Origin: Bacteroidales bacterium
Lineage (GTDB): Bacteria > Bacteroidota > Bacteroidia > Bacteroidales > Paludibacteraceae
NCBI GenBank assembly: GCA_900767595.1
Contig: CAAFZS010000091.1
Location: 1 to 14,833, forward strand
Reading direction: 5' to 3'
DNA length: 14,833 nucleotides
The first letter of the stretch is position 1; every line of letters begins with the position of its first letter. The notes beneath the pieces were generated by a model. That model saw only the letters and a list, made by a program, of their open reading frames with translations. It was not told where the DNA came from and made no database searches. This document shows, piece after piece, positions 1 to 5,256 of this stretch. Position numbers and translations under genes: made by a program.

Positions 1-6
1 CCCTCT

Positions 7-41
7 CCGCTCGTCGGGGCATTCTTGTGCCCCTTGCCGCG
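7..41. repeat. 35-nt dispersed repeat, copy 1
   Basis: This stretch is identical to 4895-4929. Its core is a small hairpin, GGGGCA (16-21), loop TTCTTG, TGCCCC (28-33). Similarity continues weakly beyond it (GGCG at 43-46 and 4931-4934). Both copies lie in gene-free DNA, so it looks like a dispersed palindromic intergenic element. Confidence 0.8.
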
Positions 42-325
42 GGGCGCTCCCTCCCGCTTTTAGGGTGGTCGATATAACCTCTCTGCTCCCCAGCTCCGCT
101 TGCTAAAAAATGGGCTGCGAGCTAAAAAATTCAAAAAACCGGTTTGCTCAAAGGTGAATTTTTCTTAACGCTCCCGTCGCTCCAATTTTTTTTACGCAAC
201 GCTCCACTACGTCCGCAGGGAGGATATATCTCCCACCTTTCTTCCAATCAGCCTATCTGCCTTTTCGCCTCTCTGCCTTCTTTTCTTGCATCTGTGTAAT
301 ATATCTTTCTATAATTTTATTATTG

Positions 326-370
326 GTGCCGTTAGGCACGGGATGTGAGTTTACGAACATTCCCTTTTTT
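326..370 (+). terminator. Tandem hairpins with T-run
   Basis: The first hairpin is GTGCC (326-330), loop GTTA, GGCAC (335-339). It is followed at once by GGGATGT (340-346) pairing with ACATTCCC (357-364) through one bulged base, then TTTTTT (365-370). The second has the form of an intrinsic terminator on the plus strand, possibly for a gene to the left of the window. It could equally be part of the repeat family that fills this spacer. Confidence 0.4.
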
Positions 371-466
371 AGTTCTTAGCCACAAGGGCACGATTTTTTC
401 TTTCTTTTTGGATGTGGAAGTTTCCCCACTTGCATCCGTGTAATTTTTTCCCAATAATTTATTATT

Positions 467-514
467 ACACCGCCTTTTTGCGGTGTGGAAGGTGAAACCG
501 TAGGTGAACCTTCC
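467..514. repeat. Two adjacent perfect 7-bp-stem hairpins
   Basis: ACACCGC (467-473) pairs with GCGGTGT (480-486) around CTTTTT. The next base starts GGAAGGT (487-493), which pairs with ACCTTCC (508-514) and is followed by TTTT. The head-to-tail arrangement suggests a structured intergenic element; a terminator role is possible but not shown. Confidence 0.5.
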
Positions 515-597
515 TTTTACTTTTTAGTTTTTGTTAGGTTATGGGAGCTCGCTCACGATAACATAACGAAAATAAAAAGGAATAATAAATTATATAT

Positions 598-654
598 AAT
601 CAGTGAAATCAGTGAAATCTGTGAGAGATAAATCTGCGTAATCTGCGGGAGATA
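598..654. repeat. Tandem 9-mer repeat block with GAGATA spacers
   Basis: The block reads AATCAGTGA twice (598-606, 607-615), AATCTGTGA (616-624), GAGATA (625-630), AATCTGCGT (631-639), AATCTGCGG (640-648), GAGATA (649-654). A shorter copy with the same grammar (9-mer, AATCTGTGA, GAGATA) occurs at 5230-5253, abutting the recQ stop codon. It is therefore a dispersed family and not a chance microsatellite. Function is unknown. Confidence 0.75.
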
Positions 655-690
655 TAAGTAGCAACCTCAGAGATTTCCCAAATTCGACTG

Positions 691-722
691 CAAAATTACA
701 CAATTTTTCTTACATTTGCAAA
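691..722 (-). promoter_or_regulatory. Leftward Bacteroidota-type promoter
   Basis: On the minus strand this reads TTTG (722-719), exactly 20 nt, then TAATTTTG (698-691). That is the consensus layout of the primary-sigma promoter in Bacteroidota. It is back to back with the rsmE promoter, and its transcript would start near 684 and run left into DNA without an obvious gene. Confidence 0.7.
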
Positions 723-727
723 AAAAA

Positions 728-759
728 TTTGCATAAATCGATATTTTTCTGTATCTTTG
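728..759 (+). promoter_or_regulatory. Promoter of the rsmE operon
   Basis: TTTG (728-731), 20 nt, then TATCTTTG (752-759): the Bacteroidota -33/-7 pair. Transcription would start near 765, leaving a leader of about 20 nt before the rsmE ATG at 787. This also argues against the TTG at 757 as a start codon, because it lies in the -7 box. Confidence 0.8.
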
Positions 760-786
760 CACACTTATTTTTGGTCTAACGAACGA

Positions 787-1578
787 ATGTACCTGTTTTA
801 TACCCCGGACATAGAGAACAATCACTGCCTCAGCGAGGAGGAATCGCAGCATTGTATTCGCGTCTTGCGTTACGATCGAGGCGACGAGATCTTACTCACC
901 GACGGCCGCGGTATGACCTACCAAGCCCGTATCACCAATCCTCATCCGAAACATTGCGAGTTCGAGGTTCTCTCTTCCCAAAAACAGGAACCTCACCACC
1001 ATTTCCATCTCCATATCGCTATCGCTCCAACCAAGAACATCGAGCGTCTGGAATGGATGGTAGAGAAATGTACGGAGATAGGCGTGGACGAGATCACGCC
1101 GCTGCTGTGCCGCTTTAGCGAGCGCAAACAACTGCGCACCGACCGCCTAGAGAAGATTATCCTCTCCGCTGCCAAACAGTCCCTCACCCCCTACCTCCCC
1201 GTCCTCCACGACCTTACCCCTTTTGACGATTTTATACAAGGTTATTCAGCGCAGCGGTCTTTCAGCGAAGCGGTCCTTCAGTCCGAAGGACGGTCTTGTA
1301 GCCCGCAGGGCGGTCTATTCATCGCCCACTGCTACGAACGCGGCAAGCGTTCCCTCAAAGACGAAATATTAAAATTACAATCCACTCTACCCCCCTACTC
1401 CTCTACTCCTCTACCCCCAATCACAATCCTCATCGGCCCCGAAGGGGACTTTAGCGAACAGGAGATCGACCTCGCCCTCCAAAACGGTTATATCCCCGTC
1501 AGTCTCGGTAACAGCCGTTTGCGTACGGAAACGGCAGGGGTGGTGGCTTGTCATACGGCTATATTGTTAAACGAATGA
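787..1578 (+). CDS. rsmE: 16S rRNA m3U1498 methyltransferase RsmE
   Basis: RsmE uses S-adenosylmethionine to methylate N3 of U1498 in 16S rRNA. The 263-residue product has the family's N-terminal PUA-like region (about 1-70, with SEEESQHCIRVLR near the start) and a C-terminal SPOUT knot (about 75-263). The SPOUT signature is clear: MVEKCTEIGVDEI at 91-103, LIGPEGDFS at 215-223 and the SLGNSRLRTETA stretch at 239-250. The ATG at 787 is chosen because the upstream TTG lies inside the -7 box. The protein is somewhat longer than the usual 235-245 residues; the excess is two low-complexity segments (about 154-176 and 198-211) encoded by short DNA repeats and placed before the AdoMet-binding loops. 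The stop overlaps the lpxH start in ATGA, so translation is probably coupled. Confidence 0.93.
   Translation: MYLFYTPDIENNHCLSEEESQHCIRVLRYDRGDEILLTDGRGMTYQARITNPHPKHCEFEVLSSQKQEPHHHFHLHIAIAPTKNIERLEWMVEKCTEIGVDEITPLLCRFSERKQLRTDRLEKIILSAAKQSLTPYLPVLHDLTPFDDFIQGYSAQRSFSEAVLQSEGRSCSPQGGLFIAHCYERGKRSLKDEILKLQSTLPPYSSTPLPPITILIGPEGDFSEQEIDLALQNGYIPVSLGNSRLRTETAGVVACHTAILLNE
1245..1315 (+). repeat. Hairpin-unit repeat inserted in rsmE
   Basis: Four successive units end in GGTC: TTCAGCGCAGCGGTC (1245-1259), TTCAGCGAAGCGGTC (1261-1275), TTCAGTCCGAAGGACGGTC (1277-1295) and TGTAGCCCGCAGGGCGGTC (1297-1315). In the last two, the arms around GAA or GCA change together (GTCC/GGAC, GCCC/GGGC), as in palindromic repeats. 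The reading frame is preserved. The encoded 154-176 region has no counterpart that I know of in RsmE. Confidence 0.65.
1388..1419 (+). repeat. CTACTCCT-type repeat inserted in rsmE
   Basis: This pyrimidine-rich run encodes the Pro/Ser/Thr-rich segment near residues 201-211. Bases 1399-1417 are the exact reverse complement of 8630-8648, at the 3' end of the small secreted-protein gene. The same 19-nt sequence therefore sits inside one gene and across the stop codon of another. Confidence 0.65.
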
Positions 1579-2318
1579 TATACTTCCTCAGTGATGCACA
1601 TATAGGTTCGCGCGTGATAGCGGATGCTCAACAGCACCAACAACGCCTCATCGACTTGCTCAACCTCATGAGCAAGGACGCAACCCATATCTTCCTCTTG
1701 GGCGATATGTTCGACTTCTGGTACGAATATATCTGGTCCAAGCGCACGAAACGCCAAGCGTTCGGACCCGTGCTGGATACCTTCAAACGCTTGACGGATA
1801 AAGGCATCGAAGTGCATTACTTCACGGGTAATCACGATATATGGACATTCGGCTGGCTGGAGCGTCAGACGGGTATGGTTATCCATCGCGAGCCGTACCA
1901 AACGACCCTCAATAACCGCCGTGTCTTCATGGCCCATGGGGATGAGTTTTCGACCTATAAGCCTTTTTTGCGCTTGCGTAAGTTCTTCCATCATCCGCTG
2001 CCGCAGGCGCTTTTTGCGCTCTTGCCACCGTGTATAGGCGATGCCTTCGGCTATCGGTGGGCGAAGCATAGCCGGCAGAAAGAGTTGGATAACCCTACCG
2101 CCTACCAAGGCGAACAGAATGAGGATTTGGTGCGCTTTGCCAAGACTTATCAGCCGCAGGAAACAATCGATTATTTTGTGTTTGGGCACCGCCATATCGA
2201 GTTGGACCTGATGCTGTCATCCTCCCGCAGGGTGATCATCTTGGGGGATTTCTTTAAGCAGTGGACCTATGCCACCTTGTCGGAAAAAGGAGAAATGTGT
2301 TTAATGAATTATGAGTAA
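1575..2318 (+). CDS. lpxH: UDP-2,3-diacylglucosamine diphosphatase LpxH
   Basis: LpxH hydrolyses UDP-2,3-diacylglucosamine to lipid X and UMP in lipid A synthesis, acting at the cytoplasmic face of the inner membrane. The 247-residue product is a calcineurin-type metallophosphoesterase with its metal ligands in order: D7 and H9 (LSDAHIGS), D44 (LLGDMFDFW), N86-H87 (TGNHD), H121 (AHGDEF), and H205 and H207 (FGHRH). The segment around 130-165, with many aromatic and hydrophobic residues, matches the lipid-binding cap position. The ATG at 1575 overlaps the rsmE stop and puts the SDAH motif at residue 6, as expected. The start of the next gene lies inside its last codons (8-nt overlap). A Bacteroidota LpxH-like phosphoesterase of other specificity is a weaker alternative. 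Confidence 0.88.
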   Translation: MIYFLSDAHIGSRVIADAQQHQQRLIDLLNLMSKDATHIFLLGDMFDFWYEYIWSKRTKRQAFGPVLDTFKRLTDKGIEVHYFTGNHDIWTFGWLERQTGMVIHREPYQTTLNNRRVFMAHGDEFSTYKPFLRLRKFFHHPLPQALFALLPPCIGDAFGYRWAKHSRQKELDNPTAYQGEQNEDLVRFAKTYQPQETIDYFVFGHRHIELDLMLSSSRRVIILGDFFKQWTYATLSEKGEMCLMNYE

Positions 2319-2625
2319 CGAATTTTTAGTCAAAGAAGAAGAAGTGCTTCGGATGCTCAAGACCGTCTTCGATCCCGAGATACCCGTTAACATCTACGAT
2401 TTAGGACTTATCTATAAGATTGATATTGAGGGCGATACCTGTAATATCGACATGACCCTGACCGCTCCGTCCTGTCCGGCTGCCGACTTCCTCGTAGAGG
2501 ATATACGCCAGAAAGTGGGAAGCGTGGAGGGAATCAACACCGTGAATGTCAACCTGGTCTTCGAACCCGAATGGACGAAGGACATGATGTCTGACGAAGC
2601 TAAACTCGAATTAGGATTTATGTGA
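2311..2625 (+). CDS. MIP18/SufT-family Fe-S assembly protein
   Basis: The 104-residue product is one complete MIP18 (DUF59) domain. It shows FDPEIPVNIYDLGLIY at 20-35 and LTAPSCPAADF at 50-60 with the conserved cysteine C55, followed by EPEWTKDMMSDEAKLELG. Members act in maturation or transfer of iron-sulfur clusters (SufT) or in related assembly steps (PaaD). A stand-alone short version beside housekeeping genes is common in Bacteroidota. The gene overlaps lpxH by 8 nt and is 1 nt from the next gene, so it is certainly read on the same mRNA. Family assignment is firm; the exact client protein cannot be read here, so no gene symbol is given. Confidence 0.87.
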   Translation: MSNEFLVKEEEVLRMLKTVFDPEIPVNIYDLGLIYKIDIEGDTCNIDMTLTAPSCPAADFLVEDIRQKVGSVEGINTVNVNLVFEPEWTKDMMSDEAKLELGFM

Positions 2626-2626
2626 T

Positions 2627-3307
2627 ATGATCGACTCACTCATTACTTGGGACCAATACCTGCTGCTGGTTGTCAATAGTTGGCACTGCGCCTTTGCGGA
2701 TACGCTGATGTGGATCTTCAGCGGCAAAGTCACTTGGGTTTGGCTTTACGCCTTACTGATAGGTCTTGTCTTCTATCGTTGCTATACCTTGTTTCAGACG
2801 CAATCGTTACGGCTGCGTTGGTGGGTGCTCGCTCTCTTGGTGATAGTAGCGGTAGCAGGTAGTGCAGGCCTGGCGGACTGGATATCCTCCGGCATCATCA
2901 AACATGCCGTTTGCCGTTGGCGTCCGACCCATGATCCCGGACTGTCGGCACTCGTGCATATCGTCAACGGCTATACCGGCGGACGATACGGTTTTGTCAG
3001 TAGCCATGCGGCGGATACGTTCGCTTGCGCACTGAGTTTCTCGCTGTTTTGGCACTATACCTCGACTCATAAAAAAAGAGCCACCTTGTTAGTGACTCTT
3101 CCTTTAATGCTGTGGGTAGTGCTTAATTGTTACAGCCGGGTTTACCTGGGTGTACACTATCCGGGCGACATTGTGGGTGGCCTTTGTGTTGGGGGCACGG
3201 TTGCGGTCCTTCTTTTCCTGGGTTTGCGAACCGTCCTACCGGCTGTTGAGGACCATGAGGACCGTACTGGATTTGTTTGTTCATGTAAGCGTCGTACTGC
3301 TCCTTAG
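2627..3307 (+). CDS. PAP2-family membrane phosphatase
   Basis: This 226-residue membrane protein belongs to the type 2 phosphatidic acid phosphatase family. Its three motifs are present: K92 to R99-P100 (KHAVCRWRP), SSHAA at 125-129 with H127, and S170-R171 to H177 and D181 (SRVYLGVHYPGD). Hydrophobic segments lie around 35-50, 65-83, 130-144, 152-168 and 183-200. Likely substrates are undecaprenyl pyrophosphate, as in PgpB/UppP-type lipid carrier recycling, or a lipid A phosphate; the lpxH operon fits either. The residues after about 200 are hydrophilic and not family-like, and they are read opposite a minus-strand gene, with 185 bp shared. That tail may be a by-product of the overlap. Confidence 0.85.
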   Translation: MIDSLITWDQYLLLVVNSWHCAFADTLMWIFSGKVTWVWLYALLIGLVFYRCYTLFQTQSLRLRWWVLALLVIVAVAGSAGLADWISSGIIKHAVCRWRPTHDPGLSALVHIVNGYTGGRYGFVSSHAADTFACALSFSLFWHYTSTHKKRATLLVTLPLMLWVVLNCYSRVYLGVHYPGDIVGGLCVGGTVAVLLFLGLRTVLPAVEDHEDRTGFVCSCKRRTAP

Positions 3308-3587
3308 TGAGGATTTTTTTGAGCTCTTTGTTCGACTGCTCCATGTACGTCATCATCTGAGCTCGACTGCAACCGCCTTCGCGTAGGCGAGCGTACTTAA
3401 GGTGCATATCAAATAAAGCACGATACTGGGCGGTGTCATTGATGTTGAGTTCGTGCACCATCATTCGGGTTTGTTTGAGAGCACACTCTTCGGCAGAGCG
3501 CTGATGAGATTCGTGACGAGGGCCTTGGGCCATGATAATCCCGCATGCGGGAATAATTAAACTGATAAGTAAATAAAACCGTTTCAT
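3123..3587 (-). CDS. Secreted DUF4890/Spy-like small protein
   Basis: The 154-residue product starts with a signal peptide (about 1-21, hydrophobic core LLISLIIPACGIIM, then AQ). The mature part is a charged helical region with RMMVHELNINDTAQYRALFD at about 41-60 and LKKILTKEQYDAYM at about 93-106. The L-T-x-x-Q-like pattern resembles DUF4890/Spy-like periplasmic proteins of Bacteroidota. The C-terminal ~40 residues are rich in Gly, Pro, His and Cys. Its last 185 bp lie opposite the 3' end of the PAP2 gene. Its start is only 43 bp from the divergent permease gene, so both promoters share that gap. Role is unknown; a periplasmic chaperone or metal-binding function is only a guess. Confidence 0.7.
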   Translation of the reverse strand: MKRFYLLISLIIPACGIIMAQGPRHESHQRSAEECALKQTRMMVHELNINDTAQYRALFDMHLKYARLREGGCSRAQMMTYMEQSNKELKKILTKEQYDAYMNKQIQYGPHGPQQPVGRFANPGKEGPQPCPQHKGHPQCRPDSVHPGKPGCNN

Positions 3588-3630
3588 AAATAGTAATTTT
3601 TAAACGTTCAATCATCCTGTTGCAAAAACC

Positions 3631-4854
3631 ATGCCAAACTCAACATCCTTCATAGCGCAGCGGTTATATTTTAGTCAACCCTCCTCCCGTTCGGCGGTGC
3701 GTCCTGCCGTTCGCGTAGCGCTGCTGGGCATCATCATCGGGGTGATGGTGATGGTCGTCACCATCGGTGTGGTTGTAGGTTTTAAGCAGACCGTAGCGAA
3801 TAAGGTGGCGGGCTTCGGCTCCCACGTGCAGGTGGTGAATTACGATAATAACAATACCTACGAGATGCTGCCCATCGTCTGGTCCGACTCGCTCATTGAT
3901 AAACTGCGCTCGTACGAACATGTGAAAGCCGTCGCACCTTTCTATACCAAACCCGGTATTGCTAAGACCGCCGATAATTTTCAAGGGGTGGTATTCAAGG
4001 GTACTACCTATTGGGACTATTTCGAGTCCAACCTCGTGGAAGGGGCTTTGCCCGCGAATCCTAATGAGGTGATCATCTCGCGGCGTCTGGCGCAGCGACT
4101 GCAACTGCAATGCGGGGACGTTTTCTTCCTTTATTTCGTGAGCGAGAACGTGAAGGCGCGTAAGGTGCGTATCTCCGGTATCTACCATTCGGGCGTGGGC
4201 GAACTGGATGACACGTTCGTTCTCGGACTGCCTGCTTTCGTGCTCTCGCTTAACCGGTGGACCGACCATCAGGCGTCGGGTATTGAGGTGATGGTCGATG
4301 ACTTGCGTTACCTCCATCAGGTGGCGGATGACGTGTATTTCGCTACAGCCAACCGACTGGACGCAGACGGTAATGCGTTCTTTACGCAGAATGTGGAGCA
4401 GCTTAACCCGCAGATCTTCGCTTGGCTCGATCTGCTGGATATGAACGTTATTGTGATTATCCTTTTGATGCTCGCCGTAGCGGGCTTTAATATCATCTCC
4501 GGACTGATTATTCTTATCTTGGACAGTATCCAACTCATCGGCACCCTTAAGGCTTTGGGGGCAACCAACGGGTTTGTGAAACGGATCTTTATCAAGCAGG
4601 CTTTGATGCTTATCGGGAAAGGGATGTTGATTGGTAATGCGTTGGGATTAGGTCTCTGCGGGCTGCAATATGCCACTCATCTCGTTCCGCTCGATTCTAC
4701 GTCGTATTACGTTGATTTCGTGCCGATTAGTTTCGCTTGGGGGTGGATGGTAGTGCTCAATGTAGCGACGGTACTGATCTCGCTGCTCATCCTCTTATTG
4801 CCTGCGGCGATCATCTCCCGCATCTCCCCCGCCCAAGTCATGAAGTTTGAGTAA
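3631..4854 (+). CDS. LolE/FtsX-type ABC transporter permease
   Basis: The 407-residue product has the MacB/LolCE/FtsX layout: a first transmembrane helix near 28-50 (VALLGIIIGVMVMVVTIGVV), a long periplasmic domain (about 55-265), three more helices (about 270-300, 318-345, 368-398) and a cytosolic C-terminal PAQVMKFE. The SIQLIGTLKALGAT stretch is the typical coupling-helix region. LolCE-type permeases extract lipoproteins from the inner membrane for transfer to LolA. It has one permease only and no neighbouring ATPase, as is usual where LolD is encoded elsewhere. The ATG at 3631 starts in a 43-bp gap from the divergent gene. LolE/LolC is the best reading; another FtsX-like exporter is possible. 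Confidence 0.85.
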   Translation: MPNSTSFIAQRLYFSQPSSRSAVRPAVRVALLGIIIGVMVMVVTIGVVVGFKQTVANKVAGFGSHVQVVNYDNNNTYEMLPIVWSDSLIDKLRSYEHVKAVAPFYTKPGIAKTADNFQGVVFKGTTYWDYFESNLVEGALPANPNEVIISRRLAQRLQLQCGDVFFLYFVSENVKARKVRISGIYHSGVGELDDTFVLGLPAFVLSLNRWTDHQASGIEVMVDDLRYLHQVADDVYFATANRLDADGNAFFTQNVEQLNPQIFAWLDLLDMNVIVIILLMLAVAGFNIISGLIILILDSIQLIGTLKALGATNGFVKRIFIKQALMLIGKGMLIGNALGLGLCGLQYATHLVPLDSTSYYVDFVPISFAWGWMVVLNVATVLISLLILLLPAAIISRISPAQVMKFE

Positions 4855-4894
4855 CTCTTCCCGTTTCTCGTTTCAGGTTTCTCGTTTCCTTCTC

Positions 4895-4929
4895 CCGCTC
4901 GTCGGGGCATTCTTGTGCCCCTTGCCGCG
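4895..4929. repeat. 35-nt dispersed repeat, copy 2
   Basis: Identical to 7-41 over 35 nt, including the GGGGCA/TGCCCC hairpin. It stands between the permease and recQ, again in a gene-free spacer. Confidence 0.8.
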
Positions 4930-4966
4930 TGGCGTTCCCCTTCGTTTCCCGATTCTTTTGTCTTCT

Positions 4967-5002
4967 TTAGATTTTTAGTTAGATTTTTATTTAGATTTTT
5001 TT
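4967..5002. repeat. Three 12-bp TTAGATTTTT units
   Basis: TTAGATTTTTAG (4967-4978), TTAGATTTTTAT (4979-4990) and TTAGATTTTTTT (4991-5002) are in exact tandem. The array sits just before the GCTCC/GGAGC hairpin (5011-5024). Confidence 0.7.
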
Positions 5003-5229
5003 TGATTTTTGCTCCGTTAGGAGCTTTTCCAAATTTGCTCAATTGATTTTTTGTCCTTCTTGTTTGGATTTTTTTTAGCGTCGCGTTTGTTTTTCTAGTA
5101 GGACCTGTCGCTACGCTATAAAAATTTTGTAAGGGATTTACTTAAAATCGTTGGAGCACTTGTTTTTATTTCGCTGCGCTCAAAAATCTTATAAAAATCT
5201 TTATTTTAAAATCTTACCAAAAATCAAAT

Positions 5230-5253
5230 CATCTGTGGAATCTGTGAGAGATA
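5230..5253. repeat. 9-mer/GAGATA repeat, short copy
   Basis: CATCTGTGG (5230-5238), AATCTGTGA (5239-5247) and GAGATA (5248-5253) repeat the grammar of 598-654. It ends 3 nt from the recQ stop codon. Confidence 0.6.
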
Positions 5254-5256
5254 TAT

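Larger units (their letters stand above)
1..690. other. Gene-free repeat-rich spacer left of rsmE
   Basis: I see no convincing gene here. The stretch holds a 35-nt dispersed repeat (7-41), several small hairpins (326-339, 340-364 followed by six T, 467-486, 487-514), two similar phrases beginning CTTGCATC and running to ATTTATTATT (about 287-324 and 429-466), and a tandem 9-mer block (598-654). A leftward promoter at 691-722 fires into it, so part of it may be transcribed on the minus strand, but no minus-strand reading frame of useful length is present. Confidence 0.6.
4855..5256. other. Repeat-rich spacer between convergent genes
   Basis: I see no gene between the permease and recQ. The spacer holds near-copies of a TTTCTCGTTTC phrase (4864-4890), the second 35-nt dispersed repeat (4895-4929), three 12-bp units (4967-5002), a GCTCC-GTTA-GGAGC hairpin followed by TTTT (5011-5028) that could terminate the permease transcript, and a 9-mer/GAGATA block (5230-5253). 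A long minus-strand frame across 4707-5042 is repeat-encoded and rejected. Confidence 0.6.

Noticed and set aside
667..852. Short minus-strand frame over the rsmE start
   Set aside because: It runs through two promoters and encodes low-complexity sequence.
1551..2195. 214-codon minus-strand frame opposite lpxH
   Set aside because: The lpxH metal-binding motifs occupy the same DNA and the minus-strand product is not protein-like.
3664..4533. Long minus-strand frame opposite the permease gene
   Set aside because: His/Asp/Arg-rich product with no domain, fully inside a well-supported membrane protein gene; it mirrors the plus-strand codon pattern.
4707..5042. Minus-strand frame rich in Lys-Asn-Leu repeats
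   Set aside because: Encoded by the 12-bp tandem array and dispersed repeats in the spacer; no start signal or domain.
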